NCBI GenBank assembly: GCA_963784175.1
Contig: CAWAQJ010000019.1
Coordinates: 154,046 to 218,045, forward strand
Reading direction: 5' to 3'
Origin: JAIBJN01 sp963784175
GTDB taxonomy: Bacteria > Actinomycetota > Thermoleophilia > Gaiellales > Gaiellaceae
DNA length: 64,000 nt
The position numbers and the translations under genes are program-made. The notes beneath the pieces were generated by a model that saw nothing but the letters and a program-made list of their open reading frames with translations, made no database searches and was not told where the DNA came from. Below are positions 1 through 9,571 of the stretch, piece by piece (position 1 is the stretch's first letter; each line of letters opens with the position of its first letter).

Positions 1-1
1 C

Positions 2-433
2 GCCCTGCTGGATTCGCCCGTCGCCCTGGCCGCCTGGCTGCTCGACCACGACACGGACAGCTACTACAAGATCGCCCACGCCTTCGTCGACGGGGAGCCG
101 GCCGGCAATCTCAGCCGCGACCAGATCGTGGACAACATCACGCTGTACTGGCTGACGGGCACCGGCGCTTCTGCGGCCCGGTCGTACTGGGAGGACGGAC
201 TCGCCCTGGCTCAAGCACTCGCGTCCGGCCATGCTCCTCCGGAGGTCTCGCTCCCGGTCGGCTTCACCACGTTCCCCGGCGAGATCTGGCGGACTCCGCG
301 CAGCTGGGTCGAGAACTCGTACCCCAACGTCAGCTACTTCAACGAGGTCGACCGGGGCGGGCACTTCGCCGCCTGGGAAGAGCCGGACCTCTTCTCCGAG
401 GAGGTGAGAGCTGCATTCACGTCACTGCGTTGA
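2..433 (+). CDS. Epoxide hydrolase, C-terminal part (cut by window edge)
   Basis: The window opens inside this gene, so only about 143 C-terminal residues are visible. The pattern NITLYWLTGTGASAARSYWE followed by the late RGGHFAAWEEPDLF motif is typical of the epoxide hydrolase branch of the alpha/beta-hydrolase fold (family with an N-terminal EHN domain). The His of GGHFAA is the expected catalytic base. These enzymes open epoxides to diols in the cytoplasm. The nucleophile Asp and the cap domain lie upstream of the window. The next gene follows after 29 bases on the same strand, so the two may be co-transcribed. A haloalkane dehalogenase is the main alternative, but the TLYWLTGT signature favours epoxide hydrolase. 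Confidence 0.85.
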   Translation, partial: ALLDSPVALAAWLLDHDTDSYYKIAHAFVDGEPAGNLSRDQIVDNITLYWLTGTGASAARSYWEDGLALAQALASGHAPPEVSLPVGFTTFPGEIWRTPRSWVENSYPNVSYFNEVDRGGHFAAWEEPDLFSEEVRAAFTSLR

Positions 434-462
434 TCGCAGCTCGTCATGAGGAGGCTCGCTAG

Positions 463-1416
463 ATGACCCTCTTCGCGAAGGTTCACATGCCGCAGCTCGA
501 CGGGGCGACCGAGTGGCTCAACTCCGAGCCGCTCGACCCCGCCGGGCTGCGCGGCAGCGTCGTCCTCGTGAACTTCTGGACGCTCACCTGCATCAACTGG
601 CTGCGCCAGGAGCCGTACGTCCGCGCGTGGTCGCAGGCCTACCGAGACGACGGGCTGGTCGTGATCGGAGCCCACACGCCGGAGTTCTCGTTCGAGCACG
701 AGGTCGAGCTCGTGCGCCGGGCGGTAGAGGAGCGGGAGATCGACTACCCCGTCGCGGTCGACAACGACTACGGGATCTGGGGCGCCTTCGACAACAACTA
801 CTGGCCGGCGCTCTATTTCGTCGACAGGGAGGGGATCATCCGCGACCAGCACTTCGGCGAAGGGCGCTACGAGGAGTCGGAGCGCGTGCTCCAGGACCTG
901 CTGGGCATCGAGCGCGAGCCCGTCCCGGTCGTGGGCGTCGGCGTGGAGGCCGAGGCCGACTGGGATCACCTGGGCACGCCTGAGACGTACCTCGGCTACG
1001 GGCGCGGCGAGCGCTTCGCATCCCCGGACGGGGCCGCGCCCAACGAAGCCCGCGTCTACGAGATCCCCGAGCGCCTGCGCTCCGGCCACTGGGCGCTCGG
1101 GGGTGCGTGGACGGTCGGGCGTGAGAACGTCGCGCTCGACCAGCCGGGCGGGAGCATCGCCTTCCGGTTCGAGGCGCGCGACGCGCATCTCGTGCTCTCT
1201 CCCGGAGCCCACTCGCCGATTCCCTTCCGCGTGCTCGTCGACGGCGAGCCTCCCGGTGCCTCACACGGCGTCGACGTCGGCAAGGACGGGAGCGGGAAGC
1301 TCGATTACGGTCGCATGTACCAGCTCGTGCGCGCACAAGACGAGGTACGCGAGCGGACTCTGGAGATCACGTTCCTCGAGGCCGGCGCCGAGGCGTACGC
1401 CTTCACGTTCGGGTAG
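463..1416 (+). CDS. TlpA/DipZ-like thioredoxin-fold protein with single active-site Cys
   Basis: A 317-residue protein. Residues 1-150 form a thioredoxin fold of the TlpA/alkyl-hydroperoxide-reductase type (VVLVNFWTLTC, then YWPALYFVDREG with the cis-Pro region). The rest resembles the C-terminal carbohydrate-binding-like domain of DipZ proteins (GTPETYLGYGR and a beta-rich end). The usual CxxC in this family reads CINC; here it is CINW, so the resolving Cys is lost and ordinary dithiol exchange is not possible. No signal peptide or membrane segment is visible, so it appears cytoplasmic, unlike full DipZ. The ATG is preceded by GAGGAG. It may act as a monothiol reductase or a peroxiredoxin-like protein; the exact role is unknown. 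Confidence 0.8.
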   Translation: MTLFAKVHMPQLDGATEWLNSEPLDPAGLRGSVVLVNFWTLTCINWLRQEPYVRAWSQAYRDDGLVVIGAHTPEFSFEHEVELVRRAVEEREIDYPVAVDNDYGIWGAFDNNYWPALYFVDREGIIRDQHFGEGRYEESERVLQDLLGIEREPVPVVGVGVEAEADWDHLGTPETYLGYGRGERFASPDGAAPNEARVYEIPERLRSGHWALGGAWTVGRENVALDQPGGSIAFRFEARDAHLVLSPGAHSPIPFRVLVDGEPPGASHGVDVGKDGSGKLDYGRMYQLVRAQDEVRERTLEITFLEAGAEAYAFTFG

Positions 1417-1448
1417 ACGCACCAGGCCGGGCCGGAACTACCTCGGGA

Positions 1449-2600
1449 CTACGAGGTGAGCAACGAGCGCGACTCCGTCCGGGCCTCCTGCCACCGCACG
1501 AGCTCGTACGTGTGCAACGCCACCCAGACGGCGGTGACGAGCGCCAGCGCCGCCAGCGCCGGAACCATGGTCGCGAGGGGGAGCAGGAGCAGGAGAAGCA
1601 GCGCCGCGACGAACCGGCCGCTGCTCACCTGCCACCGCCGCACGACTCGGATGCGGATCGCGGAGTACGTGAGCAGGTAGAGCGCGCTTCCGCCGCAGAG
1701 CGCGAACGCGACGACGGCGTCGAGCTCGTCCCCGACGTGCGCGACGATGTTCTTCATCGCGAACGCGAAGAGGACGATCCCGACGATCATCGGAAAGTGC
1801 AGGTACGTGTACGCGTCGCGGGCGAAAGCGATGCGTTCCGGCCCCTGAGCGTCGAGGAGGATGCGTTCGCCGCGGATGGCGAAGAAGTCGAAGTACGCGA
1901 GCCAGAACGAGGTGGCGACGAGAAGCCCGAGGATCGCCGCCACGACCTCGCCCAGCCCAATGCCGATCCCCGTCGCGCCGATCCCGATGGAAATGAACGC
2001 CTCGCCGAGCGCGATGATCACCACCAGGCCGTAGCGCTCCGCGAGGTGCGACGGGTGCACCAGCCAGCCCCTCGATCCACTCAGCGCGGCGCCGAAGTAC
2101 GCGCACACGAGCGCAGCGATCCAGAGCCACGTGCGCGCGCCGTCCATAAAGCCTGCGAGCAGGATCAGGGTCGCGCCCAGCAGGGACCAGGGCGCCAGCC
2201 GGAGCACGGCGCCTAGCAGCTCGGGGTTCCCGCGACCCGCGAGGGCATAGAGCGCTGCGTGCATCGCGCAGACGACGAGGAAGGCAGCGCCGAAGAGCAC
2301 GCCCTCGTCTTCGAAGACACCCGGAACCACGAGCGCGGCGATGAACATCGCGATGAGCGCCACGAGCAGCGCGGCGCCGACGACGCCCTCCTCGGGGTCG
2401 ACGATATTCGTCAACCAGGCGTATGCCGCCCAGGCCCACCAGAGCGCAGCAAGGACGAGCACACCGCGGCCGATCCCGGCGAACGTCGGGTCGTCGGCGA
2501 GCAGGGTCGCGACCTGCGTGAACGCGAAGACGAAGACGAGGTCGAAGAAGAGCTCGCGCGGCGTGACACGGTGCTCGTGCTCGACAGCCGCGATGCTCAT
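1449..2600 (-). CDS. ltrA: Low temperature requirement protein A (LtrA) family membrane protein
   Basis: A 383-residue polytopic membrane protein. The N-terminal signature TPRELFFDLVFVFAFTQV is diagnostic of the LtrA family, and the chain then shows roughly nine to ten hydrophobic segments, including RYGLVVIIALGEAFISIG. LtrA was named from a Listeria mutant that fails to grow in the cold; its biochemical function is not established. The gene faces away from the glucodextranase gene, and the shared 58-base interval contains possible -10 elements for both (TAAGGT on this strand, TATGCT on the other). It is a stand-alone gene, with only 32 bases separating its stop from that of the convergent thioredoxin-fold gene. 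Confidence 0.9.
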   Translation of the reverse strand: MSIAAVEHEHRVTPRELFFDLVFVFAFTQVATLLADDPTFAGIGRGVLVLAALWWAWAAYAWLTNIVDPEEGVVGAALLVALIAMFIAALVVPGVFEDEGVLFGAAFLVVCAMHAALYALAGRGNPELLGAVLRLAPWSLLGATLILLAGFMDGARTWLWIAALVCAYFGAALSGSRGWLVHPSHLAERYGLVVIIALGEAFISIGIGATGIGIGLGEVVAAILGLLVATSFWLAYFDFFAIRGERILLDAQGPERIAFARDAYTYLHFPMIVGIVLFAFAMKNIVAHVGDELDAVVAFALCGGSALYLLTYSAIRIRVVRRWQVSSGRFVAALLLLLLLPLATMVPALAALALVTAVWVALHTYELVRWQEARTESRSLLTS

Positions 2601-2658
2601 CTCGCGCGACCTTACCGGCCCGACGCCGGGCAGTTGCCACGTCTATGCTGACCGCGCA

Positions 2659-5600
2659 ATGGGGAGCGGGACGAGGCTGGGCAAGCGCCGTGCGGTGTTG
2701 CTCGCGCTGGCAGGGGTCGCACTCTTCCTGCTGCCCGCGGCGACGGCCTCCCACACGCCCAACCCGACGGCGGTCACGATCGCCGGCTCGTTGCAGTCCG
2801 AAGCCGGGTGCCCCGGAGACTGGGATCCCGCCTGCGCCGCAACGCATCTCGCCTACGACGCCGGCGACGACGTCTGGCAGGGCACCTTCCTGCTGCCCGC
2901 CGCGAGCTATGAGTACAAGGCCGCGCTGAATGACGCCTGGACCGAGAACTACGGCCTTCACGCCCAGCAGGACGGCGCCAACATCCCGCTCGCGCTGCCC
3001 GCGCCGGCGAGCGTCAAGTTCTACTACGACCACAAGAGCCACTGGGTGACGGACAACAAGACCTCCGTGATCGCCGTCGCGCCGGGAAGCTTCCAGTCCG
3101 AGCTCGGCTGCCCCGGAGACTGGGATCCGGGCTGTCTCCGCTCCTGGCTTCAGGATCCGGACGGCAACGGGATCTACTCCTTCGTGACGTCGGCGCTCCC
3201 CCAGGGCTCGTACGAGGCGAAGGTGGCGATCAACGAGGCCTGGGACGAAAACTACGGCCAGGGCGGCGTCCCGGGCGGGGCAAACATCGCGTTCACGGTC
3301 CCGGTCGACAACGCAACGGTCACGTTCACCTACGACGCAACCTCGCACGTCCTCACGATCGTCGCCGAGATCCCCCCGGGCGCCCCGGACGGCCCGGGCG
3401 CGCTCTCGCACTTCGGCCTCGCGCGCAAGGACTGCCTCGGCACCGCCCGCAACAGGACCTCGAAGGTCTGGTACACGGTCGCGAACGGCGTCCTCAGCGA
3501 CGTCTACTACCCGACGATCGACAACACCAACGCCGAGACCCTCCAGTACGTCGTCACCGACGGCTCCACGTTCACCGACCTGCAGACGCGGGACATGACC
3601 TACACGGTGGAGTCGCATCCCGACTCCGGCGGCATGGCGTGCACTGTCATGGCGACTGCGAGGAACGGCAAGTACCGGATCGAGACCGACTACGTGACCG
3701 ATCCCGGCCGCAACACGGTGCTCATGAACGTCAAGTTCCGGCCGGCGGTTGCAGGGCTCCGGCTCTACGTTCGCTTCGACCCCACGGTGAACGGCAACGG
3801 AGGCGGAGGCACCGGGAACGGCGGCGCCGACCGGGCCGCGGTCGACGACTCGACGGGCGATCCCGTGCTCGTCTCCTTCGATCCGGTCACCGCGACGAAT
3901 GCCGCGAACCGCGACTACGCGCAACCCGTCTACGCAGCGCTCGACGGCCCGTTCTCAGAGGCCACGAGCGGCTTCGTGGGCGCTGCGAGCGACGGGCTCG
4001 TCCAACTCGACGCATCCCATGCGCTGACGACGACGTACGACGAGGCAATCGGCGGGAACGTCGTCCAGACGGCGAGGGTCGAGCTCAAGGGCGACGCGAG
4101 CGGCGGCGGCAAGGCCATTCTTGCGCTCGGCTTCGGCGCTACCCAGGACGAGGCCGTCGACACGGCCGAGGGCTCGCTGGCCACCGGGTTCGCCCGAGCG
4201 CAGGCGGCCTACGTCGACGGCTGGCGACAGTACGACCGCTCGCTGACGAAGCCGCGCACCGAGCGGCTGCCGGGCATCGCGGGCGCCGACCAGAAGCGGC
4301 TCGAGGCCGAGTACTACCTGAGCGCCAATGTCATCAAGGCGTCCGAGGACAAGACGTTCCCCGGCGCGATCGTCGCCAGCCTCGCCTCACCGTGGGGGCA
4401 GGCCGTCTCGGCCGGCGACCCGGCGAACACGTACTTCGGCTCCTACCGGGAGGTGTTCGCGCGCGATCTGTACGAGTCGTGGACGGGCCTCGTGACCGCC
4501 GGCGACCTGGCGACCGCACGCGACGCGACCCTCTTCCTCTTCGAGCGCCAGCAGCTGCCGGACGGCTCGATGCCGCGGAACAGCCTGGTCAACGGCAAGG
4601 TCGCGCCCGACTCGTTCGGGACGCAGCTCGACGAGACCGCCTACCCGATCCTGATGGCGTACCAGCTCGGGCTCACCGACGCATCGCTCTACGCGGATCA
4701 CATCAAATCGGCCGCGAACTTCGTCGCCTCGCGCGGGCCGGCGTTCGGCGTCGAGCGCTGGGAGGAGCAGAGCGGCTACTCGCCGTCGACCATCGCGGCC
4801 GAGATCGCCGGCCTCGTCGCGGCGGCGGAGATCGCACGAGCGAACGGCGACACGGCGTCGGCCGCGGTCTGGCTCGGCGTCGCGGACTCGTGGCAGAGGC
4901 AGGTCAAGGACTGGACCGTGACGACGACGGGGCCACATGCGACCCGCTACTTCATCCGGCTCTCGAAGACGGGCGACCCGAATGCGGCGATCTCGTACAA
5001 CGTCGGGAACGGCGGGCCGACGCTCGACCAGCGCGAGGTGATCGACGCCGGGTTCCTCGAGCTGGCACGGCTTGGCGAGCTCCCCGTCGGGGACACGGAC
5101 ATCGCCCGGTCGCTCCAGGTCGTCGACGCGACAATCAGGTCGACGACAGTGCGCGGGCCGGGCTGGCACCGCTACAACGGCGACGGCTACGGGGACCGCG
5201 CGAGCGACGGACGGCCGTGGGCGCCGAGCGGCCAGGGCACCGGTCATCTCTGGCCGGCGCTCTCCGCGGAGCGCGGCGAGCACGAGCAGGCCACCGGAAA
5301 CGCGACCGGTGCGGCCTCGCTGCTCCTCGGCATGAGCCGGTTCGCCTCCGGCGTCGGCCTGATCCCCGAGCAGAACTGGGAGCTGCCCGATCTGCCACCG
5401 TCGCCCTACGGCACCGACCCAACCCTCGCCTCGATCGGCTTCGAGAACGGGGGCGCGGCGGGCTCGGCCTCGCCGCTCACCTGGTCGGCGGCCTCGTTCG
5501 TGCGGCTCGCAGGCAACCTCGCTGCGGGCCGCAACGTCGTCCTGCCGGCGGCGACCCACTCGCGCTACGTCGCCCGAACACAGGGCCAGACGTCGCTGAC

Positions 5601-6567
5601 CGTGACGAGCCCGGCGGACAACTCTTCCGTCAGCGCCTCGCCGGTGACCGTGACGGGGACGACCGCGCCCGGGAACACCGTCTACGTCTCGGCGACCAAC
5701 ACCGATGCGGCCTCGGCCACAACGGTCGCGTCCACGACCGCGCCGACGGGCTCGTTCAGCATCGACGTAGCAGTCACCGGCGGGACGAATGTCCTCAACA
5801 TCGTCGCCGTCAGCCCGAGCGGTGCGACGGCGCAGGCTAAGCGCACCGTCCTCTTCGACTTCGTGCCGGGAACCCTGCTCCTCGACGTGGCCGACCCGAA
5901 CGGCGACGACAACGGCCCCGGCAACTACGCCTACCCGACCTCGCCGAACTTCCAGCCGGGCGCCTTCGACATTCAGAGGTTCCAGGTCTACGACTCCGGC
6001 GCCGACGTGACCTTCCGCCTCCAGACGCGCAACCTGGCGGAGACCTTCGGCAGCCCGCTCGGCGCACAGCTCGTCGACGTCTACGTGCGCGTGCCGGGCG
6101 CATCGACGACGTCGACCGCGGCCGCGCATCCGCTGCGCAACTTCAGCATCGCCCCGACCTTCGCGTGGAGCCGGCTCATCCAGGTGCAGGGCTTCGGCCA
6201 GCGCTACATCGACGCGGGCGGGGCCACGCTCGGGACGGCCACGATCAGCGCCAACCCCATCTCCCGCTTCATCACGTTCAGCGTCCCAAAGGCGTCGCTC
6301 GGCACCCCGGGCCCGGGCTGGGGCTTCACGGTCGTCCTCACCGGACAGGACGGCTTCAGCCTCGATCAGGCGCGCGGCTTCGCCCCCACGCCGCAGGACT
6401 TCCAGTTCGGGGTCTGCGCGGCGGCGAGCGCCGACCCACACTGCACGTTCGACCCCGCCCTCGTGCCGAAGGCGGTCGACGTGATCACGGCCCCCGGCGT
6501 CCAGCAGTCGACGATGCTCGACTACACGCTCGGGCCGGTCGTCCTCACGGGCGTGGCTCTTCCCTAG
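2659..6567 (+). CDS. Secreted GH15 glucodextranase-like glycosidase with two X25 modules
   Basis: A 1302-residue exported enzyme. Residues 1-31 look like a signal peptide (KRR, a hydrophobic run, then ATAS). Two tandem pullulanase X25-type modules follow at about 36-130 and 136-228, each with a GCPGDWDP motif. A GH15 N-terminal beta domain starts near 247 (LSHFGLARKDCLGTARN). The (alpha/alpha)6 catalytic domain covers about 536-975, with candidate acid Glu at 702/703 (ERWEEQSGYSP) and candidate base Glu904 (IPEQNWE). A glucodextranase B-type beta domain begins near 979 and a glucodextranase C-type binding domain closes the protein. The spacing of about 200 residues between the two Glu matches known glucodextranases. 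It probably removes glucose from the ends of dextran or starch outside the cell. The ATG at 2659 is chosen because the signal peptide starts there; the frame stays open upstream. Confidence 0.88.
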   Translation: MGSGTRLGKRRAVLLALAGVALFLLPAATASHTPNPTAVTIAGSLQSEAGCPGDWDPACAATHLAYDAGDDVWQGTFLLPAASYEYKAALNDAWTENYGLHAQQDGANIPLALPAPASVKFYYDHKSHWVTDNKTSVIAVAPGSFQSELGCPGDWDPGCLRSWLQDPDGNGIYSFVTSALPQGSYEAKVAINEAWDENYGQGGVPGGANIAFTVPVDNATVTFTYDATSHVLTIVAEIPPGAPDGPGALSHFGLARKDCLGTARNRTSKVWYTVANGVLSDVYYPTIDNTNAETLQYVVTDGSTFTDLQTRDMTYTVESHPDSGGMACTVMATARNGKYRIETDYVTDPGRNTVLMNVKFRPAVAGLRLYVRFDPTVNGNGGGGTGNGGADRAAVDDSTGDPVLVSFDPVTATNAANRDYAQPVYAALDGPFSEATSGFVGAASDGLVQLDASHALTTTYDEAIGGNVVQTARVELKGDASGGGKAILALGFGATQDEAVDTAEGSLATGFARAQAAYVDGWRQYDRSLTKPRTERLPGIAGADQKRLEAEYYLSANVIKASEDKTFPGAIVASLASPWGQAVSAGDPANTYFGSYREVFARDLYESWTGLVTAGDLATARDATLFLFERQQLPDGSMPRNSLVNGKVAPDSFGTQLDETAYPILMAYQLGLTDASLYADHIKSAANFVASRGPAFGVERWEEQSGYSPSTIAAEIAGLVAAAEIARANGDTASAAVWLGVADSWQRQVKDWTVTTTGPHATRYFIRLSKTGDPNAAISYNVGNGGPTLDQREVIDAGFLELARLGELPVGDTDIARSLQVVDATIRSTTVRGPGWHRYNGDGYGDRASDGRPWAPSGQGTGHLWPALSAERGEHEQATGNATGAASLLLGMSRFASGVGLIPEQNWELPDLPPSPYGTDPTLASIGFENGGAAGSASPLTWSAASFVRLAGNLAAGRNVVLPAATHSRYVARTQGQTSLTVTSPADNSSVSASPVTVTGTTAPGNTVYVSATNTDAASATTVASTTAPTGSFSIDVAVTGGTNVLNIVAVSPSGATAQAKRTVLFDFVPGTLLLDVADPNGDDNGPGNYAYPTSPNFQPGAFDIQRFQVYDSGADVTFRLQTRNLAETFGSPLGAQLVDVYVRVPGASTTSTAAAHPLRNFSIAPTFAWSRLIQVQGFGQRYIDAGGATLGTATISANPISRFITFSVPKASLGTPGPGWGFTVVLTGQDGFSLDQARGFAPTPQDFQFGVCAAASADPHCTFDPALVPKAVDVITAPGVQQSTMLDYTLGPVVLTGVALP

Positions 6568-6612
6568 GAGCCACAGGACGTGAGGCCGACCGGCCCAGTC
6601 AGCGCGGTCTAG

Positions 6613-8583
6613 CTATCTCGTTCGCAAGCCGTGCCCGAAGGGGTACAGCGGGTCGTAGTCGTCGTCGCCGACGTTGATCGGCTCCTGGTCGAGCGTTCGC
6701 GGCCAGGTGACCGGCAGCTTGCCCGTGAACGGCCGGGCGCCGAAGAGCACGTCGGCCACTCCGGCACCCTCGCTCCCCGGGAGCCAGGAGGCGACGAGCG
6801 CGTCGATCTTCCGGAGCTGGTCGGGCTCGACGATCAGCGGCCGTCCGGACACGATCACGACGACGCACTTGAACGTGGCCTCGCACACCTTGTCGATGGC
6901 TGCGCGATCCGCGACCGAGATGAGCATGTCCTTCACGGGTCGCGGGATGCCCGCATCGCCCGGGTCGAACGCCCAGCGCGGACCGCCGACGTCGCCGAAT
7001 CCCTCCGAGTAGGGCGTCTCGCCGACGACCACGACGCCGAGCTGCTTGCGGTCAATCGGCGCCGAGGCGTCCACGCTGAACGTCACGGACCCGCGAGAGG
7101 CCGCCTCGCGGATGCCCTCGAGGATCGTCGTGCCGGGGATCGTCCCGCCGGGGATCGTATTCGTGGATCCGCCCTGCCAGGTCAGCGTCCAGCCGCCGGC
7201 CTGGTTACCGATGTCGTCGGCGTTGCTGCCCGCGACGTAGACGTCGGCGTTCTTGCGAAGCGGGAGCGTGTCGCTCCGGTTCTTCAGCAGCACCTGCGAC
7301 TTTGCGACCGCCAGGCGGGCGACCGCCCGATGCGCCCGCGAGCCGATCTCGTCGATGTTCCTGCGGTCGGTGAACGGGTGCTCGAAGAGCCCGAGCTCGA
7401 ACTTCTTGGTGAGGATGCGCCTGACGGCGTCGTTGATGCGGCTCATCGGGACGCGGCCGGCCTGCACCTCGGCGATGAGCGTCGTCTCGAAGCTCTGCGC
7501 CGAGAAGGGCTCCATGAACATGTCGATGCCGGCGTTCGCGCCCGTCCGGACCTGGGTTGCCCAGTCGCCCGGGATCTGGTGGATGCCCTCCCAGTCGCTG
7601 ATGACGAACCCGTCGAAGTCCATCGCGCCCTTGAGGACGCCGGTGATCAGCTCGCGGTTCGCGTGCATCTTGATCGGGTTGCCGAGGCCGTCCTCGGTCC
7701 AGTCGACGCTCGAGAACGACGGCATCACGGTCCCGACGTCGTGCTTCCGCACGGCCGGGAGGTACTGGCGGAGCGAGTTCTTCCAGAACGACCGACGATC
7801 CGTGATCGCGATGCCCTGGTCGATCTTGTAATCGCCGGCGGCCGTGCCGTACTCCGTGTCGCCGTCGCCGGCGTAGTGCTTGGCCGTGGCGAGCACGCGG
7901 TCACGGTCGTCGAGCTGGCCGTGCCGGCCCTGGAAGCCGTCGATGGCGGTCTCCATGCGGATGACGAGGTCGGGGTCTTCGCTGAAGCTCTCGTACGTGC
8001 GACCCCAGCGGTCGTCACGGGCCGCGCAGACGCAGGGCGCGAAGGTCCACTGCGGGCCGCTGGCCCGGGTCTCGATCGCCGTGATGTGCTCCACCCTCTT
8101 GACGAGGTCGGCGTCGCGGGTGGCGCCGAGCCCGATGTTGTGCGGGAACACGGTCGCGCCGAACAGGTTGCCGTGGCCGTGCACCGAGTCCACGCCGTAC
8201 AGCAGCGGGATGCCCAGGCGCGTGTTCAGCGCCGCCTGCTGGAAGCGATCGACCATGTCGGCCCACGCCTCCGGCGTGTTCGGGGTCGGCGGCGAGCCGC
8301 CGCCGGAGAGGACGCTGCCGAGCATCCAGGCCGTGATGCGCGTGGGGTCGTCGGTGACAGCCCCGCGCTCGGCCTGAGTCATCTGCCCTACCTTCTCCTC
8401 CAGCGTCATGCGCGAGAGAAGGTCGGCGACGCGTACCGACACCGGCCGGCTCGAATCTTCGTACGGCAAAACGGCAGTCGCGCGAGGAGCCGCTGACGGA
8501 ACGGCGACCCCCACGGCGAGAACGGCCGCGGCGGCGGCCACCAGCAAGCGCGGCAGGCGCCGCAAGCTTCTCTGGGCGAACAT
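6613..8583 (-). CDS. Secreted GH3 beta-glucosidase / exo-beta-glucanase
   Basis: A 656-residue enzyme with a signal peptide in the first 35 or so residues (RSLRRLPRLLVAAAAA). A GH3 N-terminal barrel follows: LSRMTLEEKVGQMTQAE, LLYGVDSVHGHGN, TFAPCVCAARDDRWGR and AKHYAGDGDTEYGT. The nucleophile is Asp330 in GFVISDWEGI. The C-terminal GH3 domain contains VVVVGETPYSEGFGD. This layout matches the ExoP/plant-type glucan beta-glucosidase group, which cleaves beta-1,3/1,4-glucosides. A GGGAGGAG Shine-Dalgarno lies just upstream of the ATG. It converges on the GH15 gene with 45 bases between stops, giving a small polysaccharide-degradation pair. It is about 80-100 residues shorter than fibronectin-III-bearing GH3 enzymes, as expected for this subgroup. 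Confidence 0.9.
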   Translation of the reverse strand: MFAQRSLRRLPRLLVAAAAAVLAVGVAVPSAAPRATAVLPYEDSSRPVSVRVADLLSRMTLEEKVGQMTQAERGAVTDDPTRITAWMLGSVLSGGGSPPTPNTPEAWADMVDRFQQAALNTRLGIPLLYGVDSVHGHGNLFGATVFPHNIGLGATRDADLVKRVEHITAIETRASGPQWTFAPCVCAARDDRWGRTYESFSEDPDLVIRMETAIDGFQGRHGQLDDRDRVLATAKHYAGDGDTEYGTAAGDYKIDQGIAITDRRSFWKNSLRQYLPAVRKHDVGTVMPSFSSVDWTEDGLGNPIKMHANRELITGVLKGAMDFDGFVISDWEGIHQIPGDWATQVRTGANAGIDMFMEPFSAQSFETTLIAEVQAGRVPMSRINDAVRRILTKKFELGLFEHPFTDRRNIDEIGSRAHRAVARLAVAKSQVLLKNRSDTLPLRKNADVYVAGSNADDIGNQAGGWTLTWQGGSTNTIPGGTIPGTTILEGIREAASRGSVTFSVDASAPIDRKQLGVVVVGETPYSEGFGDVGGPRWAFDPGDAGIPRPVKDMLISVADRAAIDKVCEATFKCVVVIVSGRPLIVEPDQLRKIDALVASWLPGSEGAGVADVLFGARPFTGKLPVTWPRTLDQEPINVGDDDYDPLYPFGHGLRTR

Positions 8584-8688
8584 AGGTGCTCTCCTCCCTA
8601 CGTCCGCGACCGGGGATACGTAGACGGCGACCGTGCGGTCGAACCGCGGACGCGGGCCGCCTGTACCCGCTCGCCGATCACCATAAAC

Positions 8689-8712
8689 GCCGCCGGCCAG
8701 GCGGCCGGCGGC
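8689..8712 (-). terminator. Hairpin terminator after the CYTH-like gene
   Basis: A perfect 10-bp inverted repeat (GCCGCCGGCC / GGCCGGCGGC) with a 4-base loop lies 17 bases past the stop of the CYTH-like gene on the minus strand. It is followed on that strand by GTTTATGG, a weak T-rich tail. Confidence 0.55.
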
Positions 8713-8728
8713 AACGCGCCGAGCGCCC

Positions 8729-9505
8729 TTACGCGCCCGCCCGCAAGCGCTCCGAGAAGTACTCGAGCGCCTTCTTGGTCTTGGTCTCCTGCTCGCCGCT
8801 GAGGTCGACGCCCCGCTCCGTCAGGAACGCTCTCGCCTCGGCGGCGACCTGGAACGTCTCCGAGGGCAGGCACTTCGTCGACAGCTCCAAAATCATCGAG
8901 TTGTCCGGGTAGAGCCAGAGCTCGGCGACGAGCTTGCGCGCGAACCCTTCAGGCGCCCACTTCAGCTTGAGCACGAGGATCGGGCCGAGGATCGTGAGGT
9001 CGTCCAGCTCGAGGCCCTCGGGAGCGTGCGTCGCGTACAGCGCCCGCTGCTCCTTCGAGTAGAGCTTGCGGATCGGTCGTTCTCCGAACACCGTCTCCCT
9101 GACGTTCGGCGTCTTCAGCGCGCGCTTCATCGAACCCGAGCAGACGAACCCGCCCGGCATCGCATCGACCTCGACGTTGAAGCTCGGCGAGTCGCGCAGA
9201 TCTGCGGACAGCTCGTCCGGGACGACCGGGCGCAGCTTCACGACCGTGTCGTCTCCCTTGCCCTGGACGCGGCGGGCACGGACGACGAGACCGTTGGCGT
9301 TGAGCGCCAGGTCCGGCGTGTCGAAGAAGTAGACCTGCCGGATCTGCGCGTCGAGCGGGTCGACGCCGAGCGCCGCTGCGCCGCTGGCGCGGTCGGACAC
9401 CGGCACCGTCAGCTTGAGCTCGACGCTGTCGGCGCCCTTCGTCAGTTCGACCAGCTCGGCGACCTGTTGATCGGACAGATTTGGGGTCTTTGTCTTACTA
9501 GCCAT
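8729..9505 (-). CDS. CYTH-like domain protein
   Basis: A 258-residue cytoplasmic protein. It shows features of the CYTH/triphosphate tunnel metalloenzyme fold: an early alternating acidic strand VELKLTVPV, a QVYFFDTPDLAL segment, the basic strand GLVVRARR and TVVKLRP. Such proteins hydrolyse inorganic triphosphate or long-chain phosphates, or act as adenylate cyclases or thiamine triphosphatases; which applies here cannot be told. The EXEXK motif is not canonical (VELKL), so activity is uncertain. The ATG at 9505 is preferred over an upstream in-frame codon because AAAGGA lies about 8 bases before it and MASKTKT is a plausible N-terminus. A strong hairpin follows the gene. Confidence 0.6.
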   Translation of the reverse strand: MASKTKTPNLSDQQVAELVELTKGADSVELKLTVPVSDRASGAAALGVDPLDAQIRQVYFFDTPDLALNANGLVVRARRVQGKGDDTVVKLRPVVPDELSADLRDSPSFNVEVDAMPGGFVCSGSMKRALKTPNVRETVFGERPIRKLYSKEQRALYATHAPEGLELDDLTILGPILVLKLKWAPEGFARKLVAELWLYPDNSMILELSTKCLPSETFQVAAEARAFLTERGVDLSGEQETKTKKALEYFSERLRAGA

Positions 9506-9571
9506 GGGGGGTTCCTTTCGCGTGCGGACAGCTATCCAAGCACTCGGCATGTCCGCCGTCCAGCGCAGGGG

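Noticed and set aside
1438..3924. Very long minus-strand open frame (about 800 codons) across LtrA and the GH15 gene
   Set aside because: High GC leaves few stops in shadow frames. The product is Arg/Val/Gly-rich without domains and overlaps two clear genes.
4387..6441. Long antisense frame across the GH15 gene
   Set aside because: Arg-rich composition and no recognisable motif; the opposite strand encodes a complete glucodextranase.
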